A stretch of DNA of 64,000 bases from a bacterium (lineage in GTDB: Bacteria; Methylomirabilota; Methylomirabilia; Methylomirabilales; 2-02-FULL-66-22), in assembly GCA_029580855.1 (NCBI GenBank), contig JAKPQH010000015.1, positions 156,149 to 220,148 on the forward strand, in the 5' to 3' direction. Within the stretch, counting starts at the first letter, position 1; each line of letters starts with the position of its first letter. Below are positions 47,121 through 56,088 of this stretch, in pieces. The position numbers were made by a program, and so were the translations under genes. Below the pieces are notes generated by a model. The model was given only the letters and a program-made list of their open reading frames with translations, was not told the origin of the DNA and ran no database searches.

Positions 47121-48113
47121 TCACTCGTGTCCGCCCGCGGTCCTGTTGGACCCTTCGAGCGTCAAGGGTGCGGCCTGGAGGTATCTGGCGGTCTTTCGCT
47201 TGGCGCGAATATCGTTGTAAACGAATTCCGCCTGCCGCTCGTCCATCCCCAACAACTCCGCCGTTTCTTTCAAGGGCAGATCCCGGTCGTGCGCCCACAG
47301 CGCCAGGTCCATCTTGTCGTAGGGGAGAGCGAAGAAAAACTCGTCCTGCCCTTGCTGGAGACTGTAGGTGTCCGTTGTTGGAATCGAATTGCAGATCTCG
47401 TCGGGCAGGCCCAGATGTCTGGCGAGCGCGTACACCTGCGTCTTGTACAGGTGCGCAATGGGCTTCACGTCGGCCGAGCCGTCTCCATTCTTCACAAAGA
47501 ACCCCTGGTCATATTCGAGGCGGTTCGGCGTGCCCAGAACCGCATAGTGAAGGCGATCCGCGTGGAAGTACTCCACGGTCTTCCGGATCCGCTGCTTGAA
47601 ATTCTGCGCCGCAACGATCTCCAGGTACTCCTTGTGGGGGAGGCGCTTCTCCGTCATGCGTCCGTCGGGTGATTGTGCCACCAGCTTGAAAAAGTGCACG
47701 CGGCCTTCGAGCCCTCCGCTGATCACCACCTTGCTTTTCCAGCCCTCACCGTATTCGGGGATGACCGCCCGGATCGCCTGGTCGCGTATGGTGTAACACC
47801 CGATCGCCTCCAGGGCGGCCGTGATGTCGTGGGAGAGACACGGCACGCCGAACTGCTCGGCCACCCGGCGGCCAAGTTTCGCGCTTTTCGCGGACGACTC
47901 CTTTTCGGGGAGGAGCAGGGCAAGCACTCGGGCCGCCCCGAACGCTTTGCACGCCAGGGCCACGCATACGGAGCTGTCCACACCGCCCGACAGCGCAACT
48001 ACGACTCCCCGTCGGCGAAAGTCGTCCGCGACGATGGCGAGAAGCCTTTCTGCGATGCGCTGGACCTCCGCGTCGCAGTCAATCGCCAGAATCGTGCTGG
48101 GTCGCATATCCAT
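47121..48113 (-). CDS. NadE-like ATP-pyrophosphatase
   Basis: About 330 residues. It has the N-type ATP-PP loop (VVALSGGVDSSVCVALACKA) and NAD-synthetase landmarks (VLGTPNRLEYDQGFFVKNGD, then IAHLYKTQVYALARHLGLP, and TTDTYSLQQGQDEFFFALPY). The usual GTxNKSE is changed to GTPNRLE, and about 60 residues are inserted after the nucleotide domain. It is ammonia-type, with no glutaminase domain. Next to an ACP and an AMP-ligase it may amidate a carrier-bound acid rather than nicotinate adenine dinucleotide. ATG 48113 follows GGGGGAG; a GTG three codons earlier is possible. Confidence 0.82.
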   Translation of the reverse strand: MDMRPSTILAIDCDAEVQRIAERLLAIVADDFRRRGVVVALSGGVDSSVCVALACKAFGAARVLALLLPEKESSAKSAKLGRRVAEQFGVPCLSHDITAALEAIGCYTIRDQAIRAVIPEYGEGWKSKVVISGGLEGRVHFFKLVAQSPDGRMTEKRLPHKEYLEIVAAQNFKQRIRKTVEYFHADRLHYAVLGTPNRLEYDQGFFVKNGDGSADVKPIAHLYKTQVYALARHLGLPDEICNSIPTTDTYSLQQGQDEFFFALPYDKMDLALWAHDRDLPLKETAELLGMDERQAEFVYNDIRAKRKTARYLQAAPLTLEGSNRTAGGHE

Positions 48114-48132
48114 CGGCCCCACTCCCCCGGTG

Positions 48133-48411
48133 CTATTTCCGGCACTCGCTCGGGCACGCGGCAGAAACCTTTTTCCTCGCCAGGTAGGCCTCGATGGCGT
48201 TCAGGGTGTTGAGGTTTTCCGGTATCATCTCGTCATCCTCCACCGTGATGCCGAAGCGCTCCTCGAGGAAACCGATCAGCTCCAGGAACCCGGTCGAATC
48301 GAGAATCCCTCTCGCCAGGAAAGGCGTGTCATCGGCGAGATCGCTCGCCCGACGACCCATCAGGAAGTTGTCCACCACATAGCTGCGCACCTGGCTCTTG
48401 GTATCGGTCAC
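48133..48411 (-). CDS. acyl carrier protein
   Basis: A 92-residue ACP. The phosphopantetheine serine is Ser39 in RGILDSTGFLELIGFLEERF, followed by the acidic recognition helix (ITVEDDEMIPENLNTLNAIE). The tail is Cys-containing (ACPSECRK), unusual for an ACP. It is 20 bases upstream of the NadE-like gene and downstream of the AMP-ligase gene, so the three form one unit. A carrier dedicated to this cluster rather than fatty-acid synthesis is likely. Confidence 0.9.
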   Translation of the reverse strand: MTDTKSQVRSYVVDNFLMGRRASDLADDTPFLARGILDSTGFLELIGFLEERFGITVEDDEMIPENLNTLNAIEAYLARKKVSAACPSECRK

Positions 48412-48580
48412 GTGTCCCTCCTTGTTTTTAGCCCGACCGTTGCAGTCGAACCGCAGAGTGCGCAGAGCACGCAGAGAGCAGCCTTATTCCTCAAGGCCCA
48501 ACGACATCCGCCTTTTATTCCCAACCGGATCGGTTCTGCCGTGGCTGCCCATCCGTAACTTCCGAAACGATATCTCCTCT

Positions 48581-48616
48581 GCGGCCTCTGTCCGCTCTGC
48601 GGTGAAACGTTTGGGT
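48581..48616 (-). repeat. dispersed CTCTGCGG repeat, copy B
   Basis: GCGGCCTCTGTCCGCTCTGC then GGTGAAACGTTTGGGT, almost identical to 44511-44546. About 130 bases away, ACCGCAGAGTGCGCAGAG (48450-48467) mirrors it, so 48450-48603 is a small element with inverted ends between the ACP and ligase genes. Confidence 0.72.
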
Positions 48617-48634
48617 TTATTCTTGAACAACGGC

Positions 48635-50179
48635 TCAGACCAGGCCCTTGAGCGGTTTCTTGTCGATCTTCCCCGTGCTCGTCTTGGGCAGACTGGAGAC
48701 GAACTCGACGGATTTCGGGGCCATGAAGCTCTCGAGCGATGCCAGACAGTGCTTGATGATATCCCGTTCGCTGTACTGGAAGCCGGGCTTCAGCACGATG
48801 TACGCCTTGACCGCTTCCCCGAGCACCGCGTCTGGAACGCCGATGACCGCGGCGTCGAGCACCCCGTCCAGGGCGTACAAAGCGTTTTCCACCTCCTTCG
48901 GCGCGACCTTTTCCCCGCGGCTTTTGATGATGTCGTCCTTCCGGCCCAGGAAATACAGATACCCCTCCTCGTCCATCCGAAACAAGTCGCCCGTGTGGAG
49001 GACCATCTCGCCGGGGTACGGCCCGGGCTTGAGGCACTTCGCCGTCTCGTCGGGCTTGCGCCAGTAGCCCCGCATCACATTGCTGCCGCGCACGACCAGC
49101 TCCCCCACGCTGCCGGGCGGGAGCCGGCGGCCGTTGTCGTCCACCAGATAGACTTCCTCGTTCGGCATCCCCCTGCCCACGCTCCCGGGACGAATGTCCA
49201 GTTGGTCCGGCGGAAGATACGTGACCCGCTTGCACTCGGTCAAGCCGTACATGGAGAAAAGAGTCGCCTTCGGGAAGAAGGCCCGCAGATCCTGGATGTG
49301 TCGCTCGGAAAGCGCCGCCGCCGTGTTGGTGATCATGCGCAGACTGCCGAGATCGAACTGGGACAGGCTGCCGAGCGCCATCAACATCGAGAACATCGTG
49401 GGGACGCCCGGGAAAACGGTGACGCGCTCCCGCACCATGACCTCCAAGACCTTGACCGGAAAAGAGAACGACGGCTCGATGACGACGCACGCGCCCTTTT
49501 TGAAGCCCATGAGGACCTGGTACAGCCCGTAATCAAAAGAGAGCGGCAGGGCGCAGAGGATAACATCGTCGTGCCGGAGACCCAAGTAGGTGCTGATGGA
49601 GTTGGCGGCCGAGATCATGTTGTGGTGCGTCAACATGACGCCCTTGGGGTCGCCGGTGGACCCGGAGGTGTAGATGATGGCGGCGAGATCCTGATCGATC
49701 GTCCCGGGGTAGCTCACGCGCCCGTCTTCCGGCGCGACCGCCGCTGCAAACGCGAGGGCATTGCGGGTATCCGCTGCTCGCTCCGGTTCGCGCCCCCTGA
49801 CGACCACCGTATGGATGCTGCCGACCTGACCGACCAGATCCTCCCAGATGAAATCCAGATCCCGGTCCGCGATGACGCAGGTCGGCGTCGAATCCTGGAG
49901 GATGTAGAGAAGCTTCGTCGCTTTGGTCTGCGGGCTGATCGGCATGAAGATGGCGCCGACGCGCAGGGCGGCATAGATGCCGATCACCAGCTCGGCCGAG
50001 TTCGGCAAAAAGAGCGCCACCCGATCGCCCCGCTTGACGCCCCGCCTCTGGAGGGTCGCGGCCAGCCTGGCGGAAAGCTGGTCGATCTCCGCATAGCTGT
50101 AACGGCGCCCGTCGACGACCAGGGCGGCCTTGCCCGGTGACTGCTCGACGCTGGCTTCGAACTGCTCATGAAGAAGCAT
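48635..50179 (-). CDS. AMP-dependent acyl/aminoacyl ligase
   Basis: A 514-residue ANL-superfamily ligase that adenylates a carboxylic acid and loads it on a thiol. Motifs: P-loop AAIIYTSGSTGDPKGVMLTH, SMYGLTECKRVTYLPPDQLD, TGDLFRMDEEGYLYFLGRKD, IIKSRGEKVAPKEVE and the catalytic Lys in TSTGKIDKKPLKGL. AGGAGTCTCT precedes the ATG at 50179. The ACP downstream is its likely acceptor. The family resembles acyl-CoA ligases of exopolysaccharide/exosortase loci; the substrate cannot be read from the sequence. Confidence 0.9.
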   Translation of the reverse strand: MLLHEQFEASVEQSPGKAALVVDGRRYSYAEIDQLSARLAATLQRRGVKRGDRVALFLPNSAELVIGIYAALRVGAIFMPISPQTKATKLLYILQDSTPTCVIADRDLDFIWEDLVGQVGSIHTVVVRGREPERAADTRNALAFAAAVAPEDGRVSYPGTIDQDLAAIIYTSGSTGDPKGVMLTHHNMISAANSISTYLGLRHDDVILCALPLSFDYGLYQVLMGFKKGACVVIEPSFSFPVKVLEVMVRERVTVFPGVPTMFSMLMALGSLSQFDLGSLRMITNTAAALSERHIQDLRAFFPKATLFSMYGLTECKRVTYLPPDQLDIRPGSVGRGMPNEEVYLVDDNGRRLPPGSVGELVVRGSNVMRGYWRKPDETAKCLKPGPYPGEMVLHTGDLFRMDEEGYLYFLGRKDDIIKSRGEKVAPKEVENALYALDGVLDAAVIGVPDAVLGEAVKAYIVLKPGFQYSERDIIKHCLASLESFMAPKSVEFVSSLPKTSTGKIDKKPLKGLV

Positions 50180-50369
50180 AGAGACTCCTACCCCAGATCC
50201 CACAAAGACCGCAAAGGAAGTACCGACAATTCCGGCTCACCTATTCCGGAACCGATGACGATCGTATCGGATTGGCGTTCGTTCAACCTCATGCCGCTGC
50301 ACCTGCTATGCTTCTAGCTGCCCGACGCTTGCGATGGGCCGCCGCAGGGCGGGCGGTTCAATCGCGTGG

Positions 50370-50675
50370 TTAGCCGCCAGGAGATTTCAGTTCCTCTTTG
50401 TCGAGCGCTCGGCGCAAATGGCGAACCGTCAAGATCGCTATCCGGTTTGCCTCGACTCGATAGACGATTCGATAGTTCCCAAAATAGATCTCCCGGATTT
50501 CCTCTCGCCCGGCCTCTGGAACCAGGCGCCCTCTTTTCGGGAAATGCGACAGCCGTTCCCCGGCGTCGAAAACCCCGGAAACCCATTGCTCCGCGGCCAG
50601 GCGATTATCGCAGGCAATGTATTGGCCGGCCTCGGACACCCGATCCAAAGCCAATGGAGACCAGATGACCCTCAC
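50370..50675 (-). CDS. ParE-family toxin
   Basis: A 101-residue ParE/RelE-superfamily toxin (MRVIWSPLALDRVSEAGQYI, LSHFPKRGRLVPEAGREEIR, YFGNYRIVYRVEANRIAILT, VRHLRRAL). Its start overlaps the antitoxin stop as ATGA. ParE types inhibit gyrase, RelE types cut mRNA; the sequence does not separate these. Confidence 0.9.
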   Translation of the reverse strand: MRVIWSPLALDRVSEAGQYIACDNRLAAEQWVSGVFDAGERLSHFPKRGRLVPEAGREEIREIYFGNYRIVYRVEANRIAILTVRHLRRALDKEELKSPGG

Positions 50676-50953
50676 CGGCGAATCCGGGCCAAGACCTGGT
50701 TCTTGGCCTTGGAATGCGGAACGCCCTCTCCCTTCGTAATCTGTTTTTCCGCAACGTGAATATCGCGGAGCAATTCGACCTGCTCGACCAACGCTTCGTA
50801 TTCGGCCACGTCCATCAGAACCGCGGCGCTGCGTCCATGCTGTGTCAGAATCATTGGACGTTTCGTCTCGCGCACTTGCTGGACAAACGACGCGGTGTGG
50901 GCGCGAAACTCCGAGAGGGGACGCACATCCTCGGTCGGTAGGATCTTCGACAT
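50672..50953 (-). CDS. Phd/YefM-family antitoxin
   Basis: A 93-residue antitoxin (MSKILPTEDVRPLSEFRAHT, VRETKRPMILTQHGRSAAVL, MDVAEYEALVEQVELL) followed by a basic C-terminal tail. AAGGAGGTTGCC sets the start at 50953; the 12 residues before it are not used. It overlaps the toxin gene by four bases. An intact pair, unlike the one at 38-39 kb. Confidence 0.9.
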   Translation of the reverse strand: MSKILPTEDVRPLSEFRAHTASFVQQVRETKRPMILTQHGRSAAVLMDVAEYEALVEQVELLRDIHVAEKQITKGEGVPHSKAKNQVLARIRR

Positions 50954-51101
50954 GGCAACCTCCTTGTGTGCGTACTCAATCACGTACAACTAACGGTACA
51001 TTGTCCAGGAGGAGGTGTCAAGTCGATGACCGGGCTTTATCGGATGCCTCTCCAGCATCGGAGTTCTCCGAGGCGAACACAGCGGAGCGCTAGGCGTCAA
51101 C

Positions 51102-51120
51102 GGTGGGCCAGCGGCCCACC
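51102..51120. repeat. perfect 8-bp hairpin in the gap before the antitoxin gene
   Basis: GGTGGGCC-AGC-GGCCCACC lies in 50954-51269, which carries no gene. It is between the end of asnB (minus strand) and the antitoxin start, so it could terminate asnB transcription, but no T-run follows. A dispersed AATCTGCGTAATCTGCGGAT stretch follows at about 51203. Confidence 0.45.
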
Positions 51121-51269
51121 TGTCTGGACGCCGTGGTTCGGCGCCGGCCCCCTCTGGCTTACGCCGCTCTCAAAAGGTTTTGCCGTTCCCCGTGAAATCG
51201 GCCAATCTGCGTAATCTGCGGATGAAGACAGCCCGTATTTCTCCGGTCGAGTAATTCTTTGGCAACGGC

Positions 51270-53219
51270 TTATGTCCCTCCGAACGTACCGTTTCCCCGA
51301 ATAAACAAGTGGTCCAGCAACATGGTCGAAAGGATTCCGACAAAGGCCATGTTATCGGAAAATCCCATGATCTGACCGCGTCTGCCTTTCTCGAAAAGCT
51401 TCAATGTGGCGTCGGGGTCGAACAGGCCGCTCGCCTTGAGCTGGTCGGGCGCGAAGAGTTCCGCGACGTAATCCGCGGGCCTGCCGTCGCGGAAAAAGCT
51501 CTGGCTGTCCGGGGCACGGTAAGGCTGTTTGGTGCGCTGAGCCAAGGACGGCGGCAGGAGATGCCTTGTCGCGCGTCGGAGGAGGTATTTCTCTTGGAGC
51601 CCCATGACCTTGTACCGAGGGGGCAAGGTATTCGCGAATTCGATCACGCGATGGTCCAGATAAGGGAATCTCCCCTCGATGGAATTCGCCATGGCCACCC
51701 GGTCGCCCTGCGAGCACAGCAAGTAGCCGGACATGAGGGTGTGCGCCTCGATGTATTGGTCGCGGCACAGGGGCGGCCAGGACCCCAGGTGAGGCGGGAG
51801 CGATTGTTCGAGCGCCTCGTACGGGTCCCAACCGTTCAAGGAGTCGGCCAGTTCCCGGTTGAAGAAACGCCAGGCGCGCCGCGTCGTGGACCAGCGGGGG
51901 AGATGCCCGAAGTACGGGAGCGAGGGCGTATCCAGACCGACGCGGAAGAAACCCTGCGCAAAGCCCCGGGCCGCCGTGGGAGAGTTCTTGAGGTACGGAT
52001 AGAGCCGGTCGAAGATGAGCGGGCGGACCTTGGAGTCGGGTTGCCGCGCCCAGAAGCGGCGGATCTTGGCCTCCTTGAACAGATCGTAGCCACCAAACAC
52101 CTCATCTGCGCCTTCCCCGGTCAGGACGACTTTGTAACCCTCATCCCGGACCTTGGCCGAAAGGAGCATCAGAGGCGTCGGGGCAGTTCGCAAGATCGTC
52201 GATTCCGCATGCCAGATCGTTCGTGGAAACGCGTTGCAGATATCCGTCTTGGTGCATCGGACCTGCGTGTGGTGCGTCTCCAGGTGCTCCACCGCTTGAC
52301 GCTGGAAGTCGCTCTCGTCAAACTCGGCGTCCTCGAAGGCGATCGAAAACGTGCGCAGCGGGGAATCCGTGTAGTGCTTGACCAGCGCGGTGATGATGGA
52401 GGAATCGAGTCCGCCGCTGAGGTACGCGCCGACCGGAACGTCGGCGCGAAGCTGCAGGCGCACGGCGTCGATCAGGAGGGCGCGTAGCTCCTCGGCATAA
52501 TCGTCGGTCGAGCGGTTACCGTCGTCAAAACTGTCGGGGAACTGCCAATCCCAGTACCGTCGAATCGACTGTGCGCCGGTTTCGAGGTCCACCGTCATCA
52601 AGTGGCCGGGCGGCAAGCACGAGATACCCTCGAAGAGCGTGGCGGGCGGCAGGACGGACCAGAAGGTGAAGGCCTCAGCCAGGGCCTGATGGTTGAGGTG
52701 TTTTTTGACGCCGGGCGTCGCGAGAATGGACTTGATCTCCGACGCGAAGATCAATCGACCGTCCGTGATCGTGTAGAAAAGGGGCCGGATCCCGACCCGA
52801 TCGCGCGCGAGCACCAAGCGTCTGCGCTTTTTATCCCAGAGCGCGACGGCAAACTGCCCGTTGAGGTGATCAACGAAGTCATCCCCGTGCTGTTCGTACA
52901 GGTGGACGATCACCTCCGTGTCTGACTGCGTCGCGAACGTGTGGCCTCGCGCGATCAGGTCCCGGCGAAGCTCGACGTAGTTGAAGATTTCCCCGTTGAG
53001 AGCAACCCAGATTGTCTTGTCTTCGTTGCAAAGGGGTTGTTTCCCACCGGATAAATCGATGATGCTCAACCGAGCGTGTGCCAGGCCGATGTCGCGGTCG
53101 GTGTAGAATCCGGTGTCGTCAGGTCCACGATGCCGCAGCATCTTTACCATTGCCGCCAACTCCCGATCGGGAAGAGGGCGACCATTATTAAGACTTAGGG
53201 AGCCGGCTATTCCACACAT
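51270..53219 (-). CDS. asnB: asparagine synthetase (glutamine-hydrolysing) homologue
   Basis: A 649-residue complete AsnB. Cys2 of MCGIAGSL is the glutaminase nucleophile; LRHRGPDDTGF, NGEIFNYVELR and the SDTE loop complete the Ntn domain. The synthetase domain has the PP-loop AYLSGGLDSSIITALV and VVLTGEGADEVFGGYDLFKE. The C-terminal length is that of exopolysaccharide-locus amidotransferases rather than housekeeping AsnB. It could supply ammonia and make an amide on a glycan precursor. It pairs conceptually with the Cys-less homologue at 42263. Confidence 0.9.
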   Translation of the reverse strand: MCGIAGSLSLNNGRPLPDRELAAMVKMLRHRGPDDTGFYTDRDIGLAHARLSIIDLSGGKQPLCNEDKTIWVALNGEIFNYVELRRDLIARGHTFATQSDTEVIVHLYEQHGDDFVDHLNGQFAVALWDKKRRRLVLARDRVGIRPLFYTITDGRLIFASEIKSILATPGVKKHLNHQALAEAFTFWSVLPPATLFEGISCLPPGHLMTVDLETGAQSIRRYWDWQFPDSFDDGNRSTDDYAEELRALLIDAVRLQLRADVPVGAYLSGGLDSSIITALVKHYTDSPLRTFSIAFEDAEFDESDFQRQAVEHLETHHTQVRCTKTDICNAFPRTIWHAESTILRTAPTPLMLLSAKVRDEGYKVVLTGEGADEVFGGYDLFKEAKIRRFWARQPDSKVRPLIFDRLYPYLKNSPTAARGFAQGFFRVGLDTPSLPYFGHLPRWSTTRRAWRFFNRELADSLNGWDPYEALEQSLPPHLGSWPPLCRDQYIEAHTLMSGYLLCSQGDRVAMANSIEGRFPYLDHRVIEFANTLPPRYKVMGLQEKYLLRRATRHLLPPSLAQRTKQPYRAPDSQSFFRDGRPADYVAELFAPDQLKASGLFDPDATLKLFEKGRRGQIMGFSDNMAFVGILSTMLLDHLFIRGNGTFGGT

Positions 53220-53594
53220 GCGTTATCTTTCTTGGCAACGGGACACAAGAGCATCGGAGACACAACGGGTGGCCAGAACTTCCCGAAAACGACTCGTACG
53301 TCCGCTCTACCAACCGTATTCGCCATGCGATCCGTGTGCCAAACGGATCGTGACTTTTGCGCTGCATGCCATGGACGTTTTAAAGGCGGCGGAACACTGC
53401 ATGGGATGTCACGTCGGAATCATCGAGAGAGTTGGATCTCAGTCGCAGTAGGCACTCATAGCCATGATAGCATCAGACAACGAAAACATGCGCACAACTT
53501 GCACACCGGAGTAACACCGGACGAAAAATTAGAGGACGGCTGGAAGATTTCGGGTTTGTTTTTATCGGAGGAGGCTCACAGGAACGACCGGGCA
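53220..53594. other. no gene seen
   Basis: About 375 bases between the asnB start and the end of the acyltransferase gene, both on the minus strand. No supported ORF; probably holds the asnB promoter. Confidence 0.4.
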
Positions 53595-54641
53595 TTAGCG
53601 TGGTGCTGTCCGTCCCAGGACCGACGGGACCCATCTTTTGATGGCATAAACGATGGGAGCCAGCAAGGAAATCTGAAAAACAGAAACTACGAGAGACCAA
53701 ACCGCCGGCGCTTCCAGAATTCCGAGTTGGTGACCGCTGAGAACGAAACGTAACGTGGCGTTTAGCGCCGTTTCTAACGGCAGATGAAGGGCGAAGATCA
53801 CGAGCGTATTTCTTCCAAGCGAATTCATGAGAGAATTCGCCGGTATCATTTGACTAAGCAGAATATAGCCGAAAGTGGCCAATAACGCCGTTGGATAAAA
53901 AAGCAAGGGGTCGCTCATTCGGTTGAATGCCAGATTGACAAAACCGTTCCTGAAAGCCCCCGCGATACTGGTCGCAGTCAAAATTGCTGTTAGTGCCACA
54001 ATGTGCATCCAGCGGAGCGTTTGATCAGCCCAGTCTATCTGCTGCTTGAAATGATAACCCGCAGCGTAGAAGAACAGGACTGTGAGGGATACGTCAACGC
54101 CCCACGGCAAAGAAATACCCGCCCTGCGTAATGACCAACCAATTACGCTGCACGAAGCGAGGCTTAAAATGGAAACAAGTGCCCCGCTCCGCTTCCTTTC
54201 GAGCATCCGGTGGAGGAGGAAGAATTCCAGTTCAACCACGAAAAGACAAGGCAAAAACCACAGGGCCGCATTGTGCGACATGAAGATCAAGCCATTCGAT
54301 GCTATGCCTATGGACGACAGTGTTTTTAAAACTTCGTGAACCGACAGACTCGACCAATCGCGCAACAGTGACTTCGCAAGCCAAAACCCGTATGTGACGA
54401 AAGAAAACGCCACGTAAGGCAGAACAAGGCTTCGCAACTTTCGACGGACGAAATCTTTCGGACTTTGGTACCTTTGTGGCGTGAAGACATACCCTGAAGC
54501 CAAAAAGAACAGGGGCATGTGAAAGGAGTATATGTATTTCAGGAGATAAGGTGGGATTTCCGAATCATGGTGAGCCCACACGACCAGGAAGATTCCGATG
54601 GCCCGAAGATTGTCGAGCCAAACTACTCGATTCGTGTTCAT
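53595..54641 (-). CDS. acyltransferase-3 family membrane protein
   Basis: A 348-residue polytopic protein of the OafA/WecH type that transfers acyl groups to sugars. Motif VVWLDNLRAIGIFLVVWAHH carries the conserved His; FHMPLFFLASGYVF follows, and about ten hydrophobic helices are visible to the end (IFALHLPLETALNATLRF). The start is taken at ATG 54641; the upstream 29 residues lack the family pattern. With the glycosyltransferases beside it, it probably O- or N-acylates a surface glycan. Confidence 0.88.
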   Translation of the reverse strand: MNTNRVVWLDNLRAIGIFLVVWAHHDSEIPPYLLKYIYSFHMPLFFLASGYVFTPQRYQSPKDFVRRKLRSLVLPYVAFSFVTYGFWLAKSLLRDWSSLSVHEVLKTLSSIGIASNGLIFMSHNAALWFLPCLFVVELEFFLLHRMLERKRSGALVSILSLASCSVIGWSLRRAGISLPWGVDVSLTVLFFYAAGYHFKQQIDWADQTLRWMHIVALTAILTATSIAGAFRNGFVNLAFNRMSDPLLFYPTALLATFGYILLSQMIPANSLMNSLGRNTLVIFALHLPLETALNATLRFVLSGHQLGILEAPAVWSLVVSVFQISLLAPIVYAIKRWVPSVLGRTAPR

Positions 54642-54896
54642 GAAGGTTTTTTCGTGGCCACGCGATAGCAAACGGGCGTGTTCTAACTCGATCGAAAGCT
54701 CGACTGTTCTATCTCCGGTGCGAAACACGCATGGCGCTTGTTTTGCCTTTAGCCGTCTTGGACGCGGTGACTACAAGAATTTGGACAGAAAAACGGGTGC
54801 GATAATCGGGCAGAGGCTGATCGCATCTTGACGGTGATTCTCAATCCGAATCTCCAGGTTTGGATTCAGCGTTGCGAACGCTTGCGATCAGCGAGG

Positions 54897-56033
54897 TCAA
54901 CCAGGAGGTTTTCCTTTCGAAACTAGTTCTTCGTAAAGCGCGACGTACCGCTGGGCAGTCATCGATGCGTTATACTCGCGTATGACCGTCTCCTTGGCTT
55001 GGGCGGCTCTTATCCGAGCCTCGCCAATATTTCCCAAAACTTCCATCAATGCGTCCGCCAAGACTACGGGGTCTCCGGGGGCGACCAGCCGGCCTAGCCT
55101 CCCGTAACCAAGAACGCGTGGAATCTCGCCGACTCTCGTGGCAACAATTGGGACGCCCGCCTGCATTGCCTCCAAGAGGGTTATGGGCGAGCCTTCTGAA
55201 AAGGACGGAAGCACAAAGAGGTCGAAATCCGGTATGAAGCGATAGGCTCTTTCCTTGTACCCAATCAGATGTATCCTGTCAGCGACCTTTGCTTTTTCTG
55301 CGATCCGCTTGAGAGACGTCGCCGCCGACCCGTTTCCGATTACGACTAATGATACGGACATTCCTCTCGATGTTACGACCCCGATTGACTCGATGAGGAC
55401 ATCAAAACCCTTCTCGGGCGACAATCGCCCAATAGAGAGAATCCTTCGCTCTCGCTTGAAGTAGTCAGAAGACTGTGCCAGTTCACACCGCAACCCATCA
55501 CTTTCGAAATCCAATAAAGGGATCCCATTGTTGATGAGTACGGGCTTCACGCCAAACAACTTTAGCAGTCGTAGTTCCTGAATTCGTGCTGAGACTGCAA
55601 CAATCTTGTCCAGCCTTGTCAACATCAAAGTCTGCGCTTTTTCATATAACCACATCTTCGAGCAGATTGACGTTGACGTCGCTCCATGAAGGGTGCTTAG
55701 CACGGGGACCCGTCGATAGTTACGCGGTACGATGCCAAGCAAGATGTCACTCTTGTAGCCGTGTGAGTGAATGACTTCGGCACCCAGATCTTCCACTTGT
55801 TCCAAAATCCTGAACGCGCCCTTGATGTTAAGGCCGTTGTGAAATCGGAGGACACAGACGGCTAGTCCCCGTTTTGAAGCCTCAATCTCGATGCCCTTTT
55901 CGGCAACGCCAATACCTCCAAGACTCAAGAGAGAGGGGCGATGTCCCATCGCTTGTTGCGCGTCCATCAGATTCAAGACGACTGCTTCGGCACCATACAT
56001 TCCTTCGCTATCTATGACGTGCACGATCTTCAT
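54897..56033 (-). CDS. glycosyltransferase family 4
   Basis: A 378-residue GT-B enzyme. N-terminal Rossmann part (IVHVIDSEGMYGAEAVVLNL, EVIHSHGYKSDILLGIVPRN) and C-terminal nucleotide-sugar part (ILSIGRLSPEKGFDVLIESI, RIHLIGYKERAYRFIPDFDL, and the E-x7-E motif in FSEGSPITLLEAMQAGVPIV). It should add a sugar from a nucleotide donor to a growing glycan in the cytosol. Donor and linkage are unknown. Confidence 0.9.
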   Translation of the reverse strand: MKIVHVIDSEGMYGAEAVVLNLMDAQQAMGHRPSLLSLGGIGVAEKGIEIEASKRGLAVCVLRFHNGLNIKGAFRILEQVEDLGAEVIHSHGYKSDILLGIVPRNYRRVPVLSTLHGATSTSICSKMWLYEKAQTLMLTRLDKIVAVSARIQELRLLKLFGVKPVLINNGIPLLDFESDGLRCELAQSSDYFKRERRILSIGRLSPEKGFDVLIESIGVVTSRGMSVSLVVIGNGSAATSLKRIAEKAKVADRIHLIGYKERAYRFIPDFDLFVLPSFSEGSPITLLEAMQAGVPIVATRVGEIPRVLGYGRLGRLVAPGDPVVLADALMEVLGNIGEARIRAAQAKETVIREYNASMTAQRYVALYEELVSKGKPPG

Positions 56034-56088
56034 ACGCGGCGCTCTATGCGTGGAGCAATAGTCATCTCAAGCAGTAAAGAACCCATGC

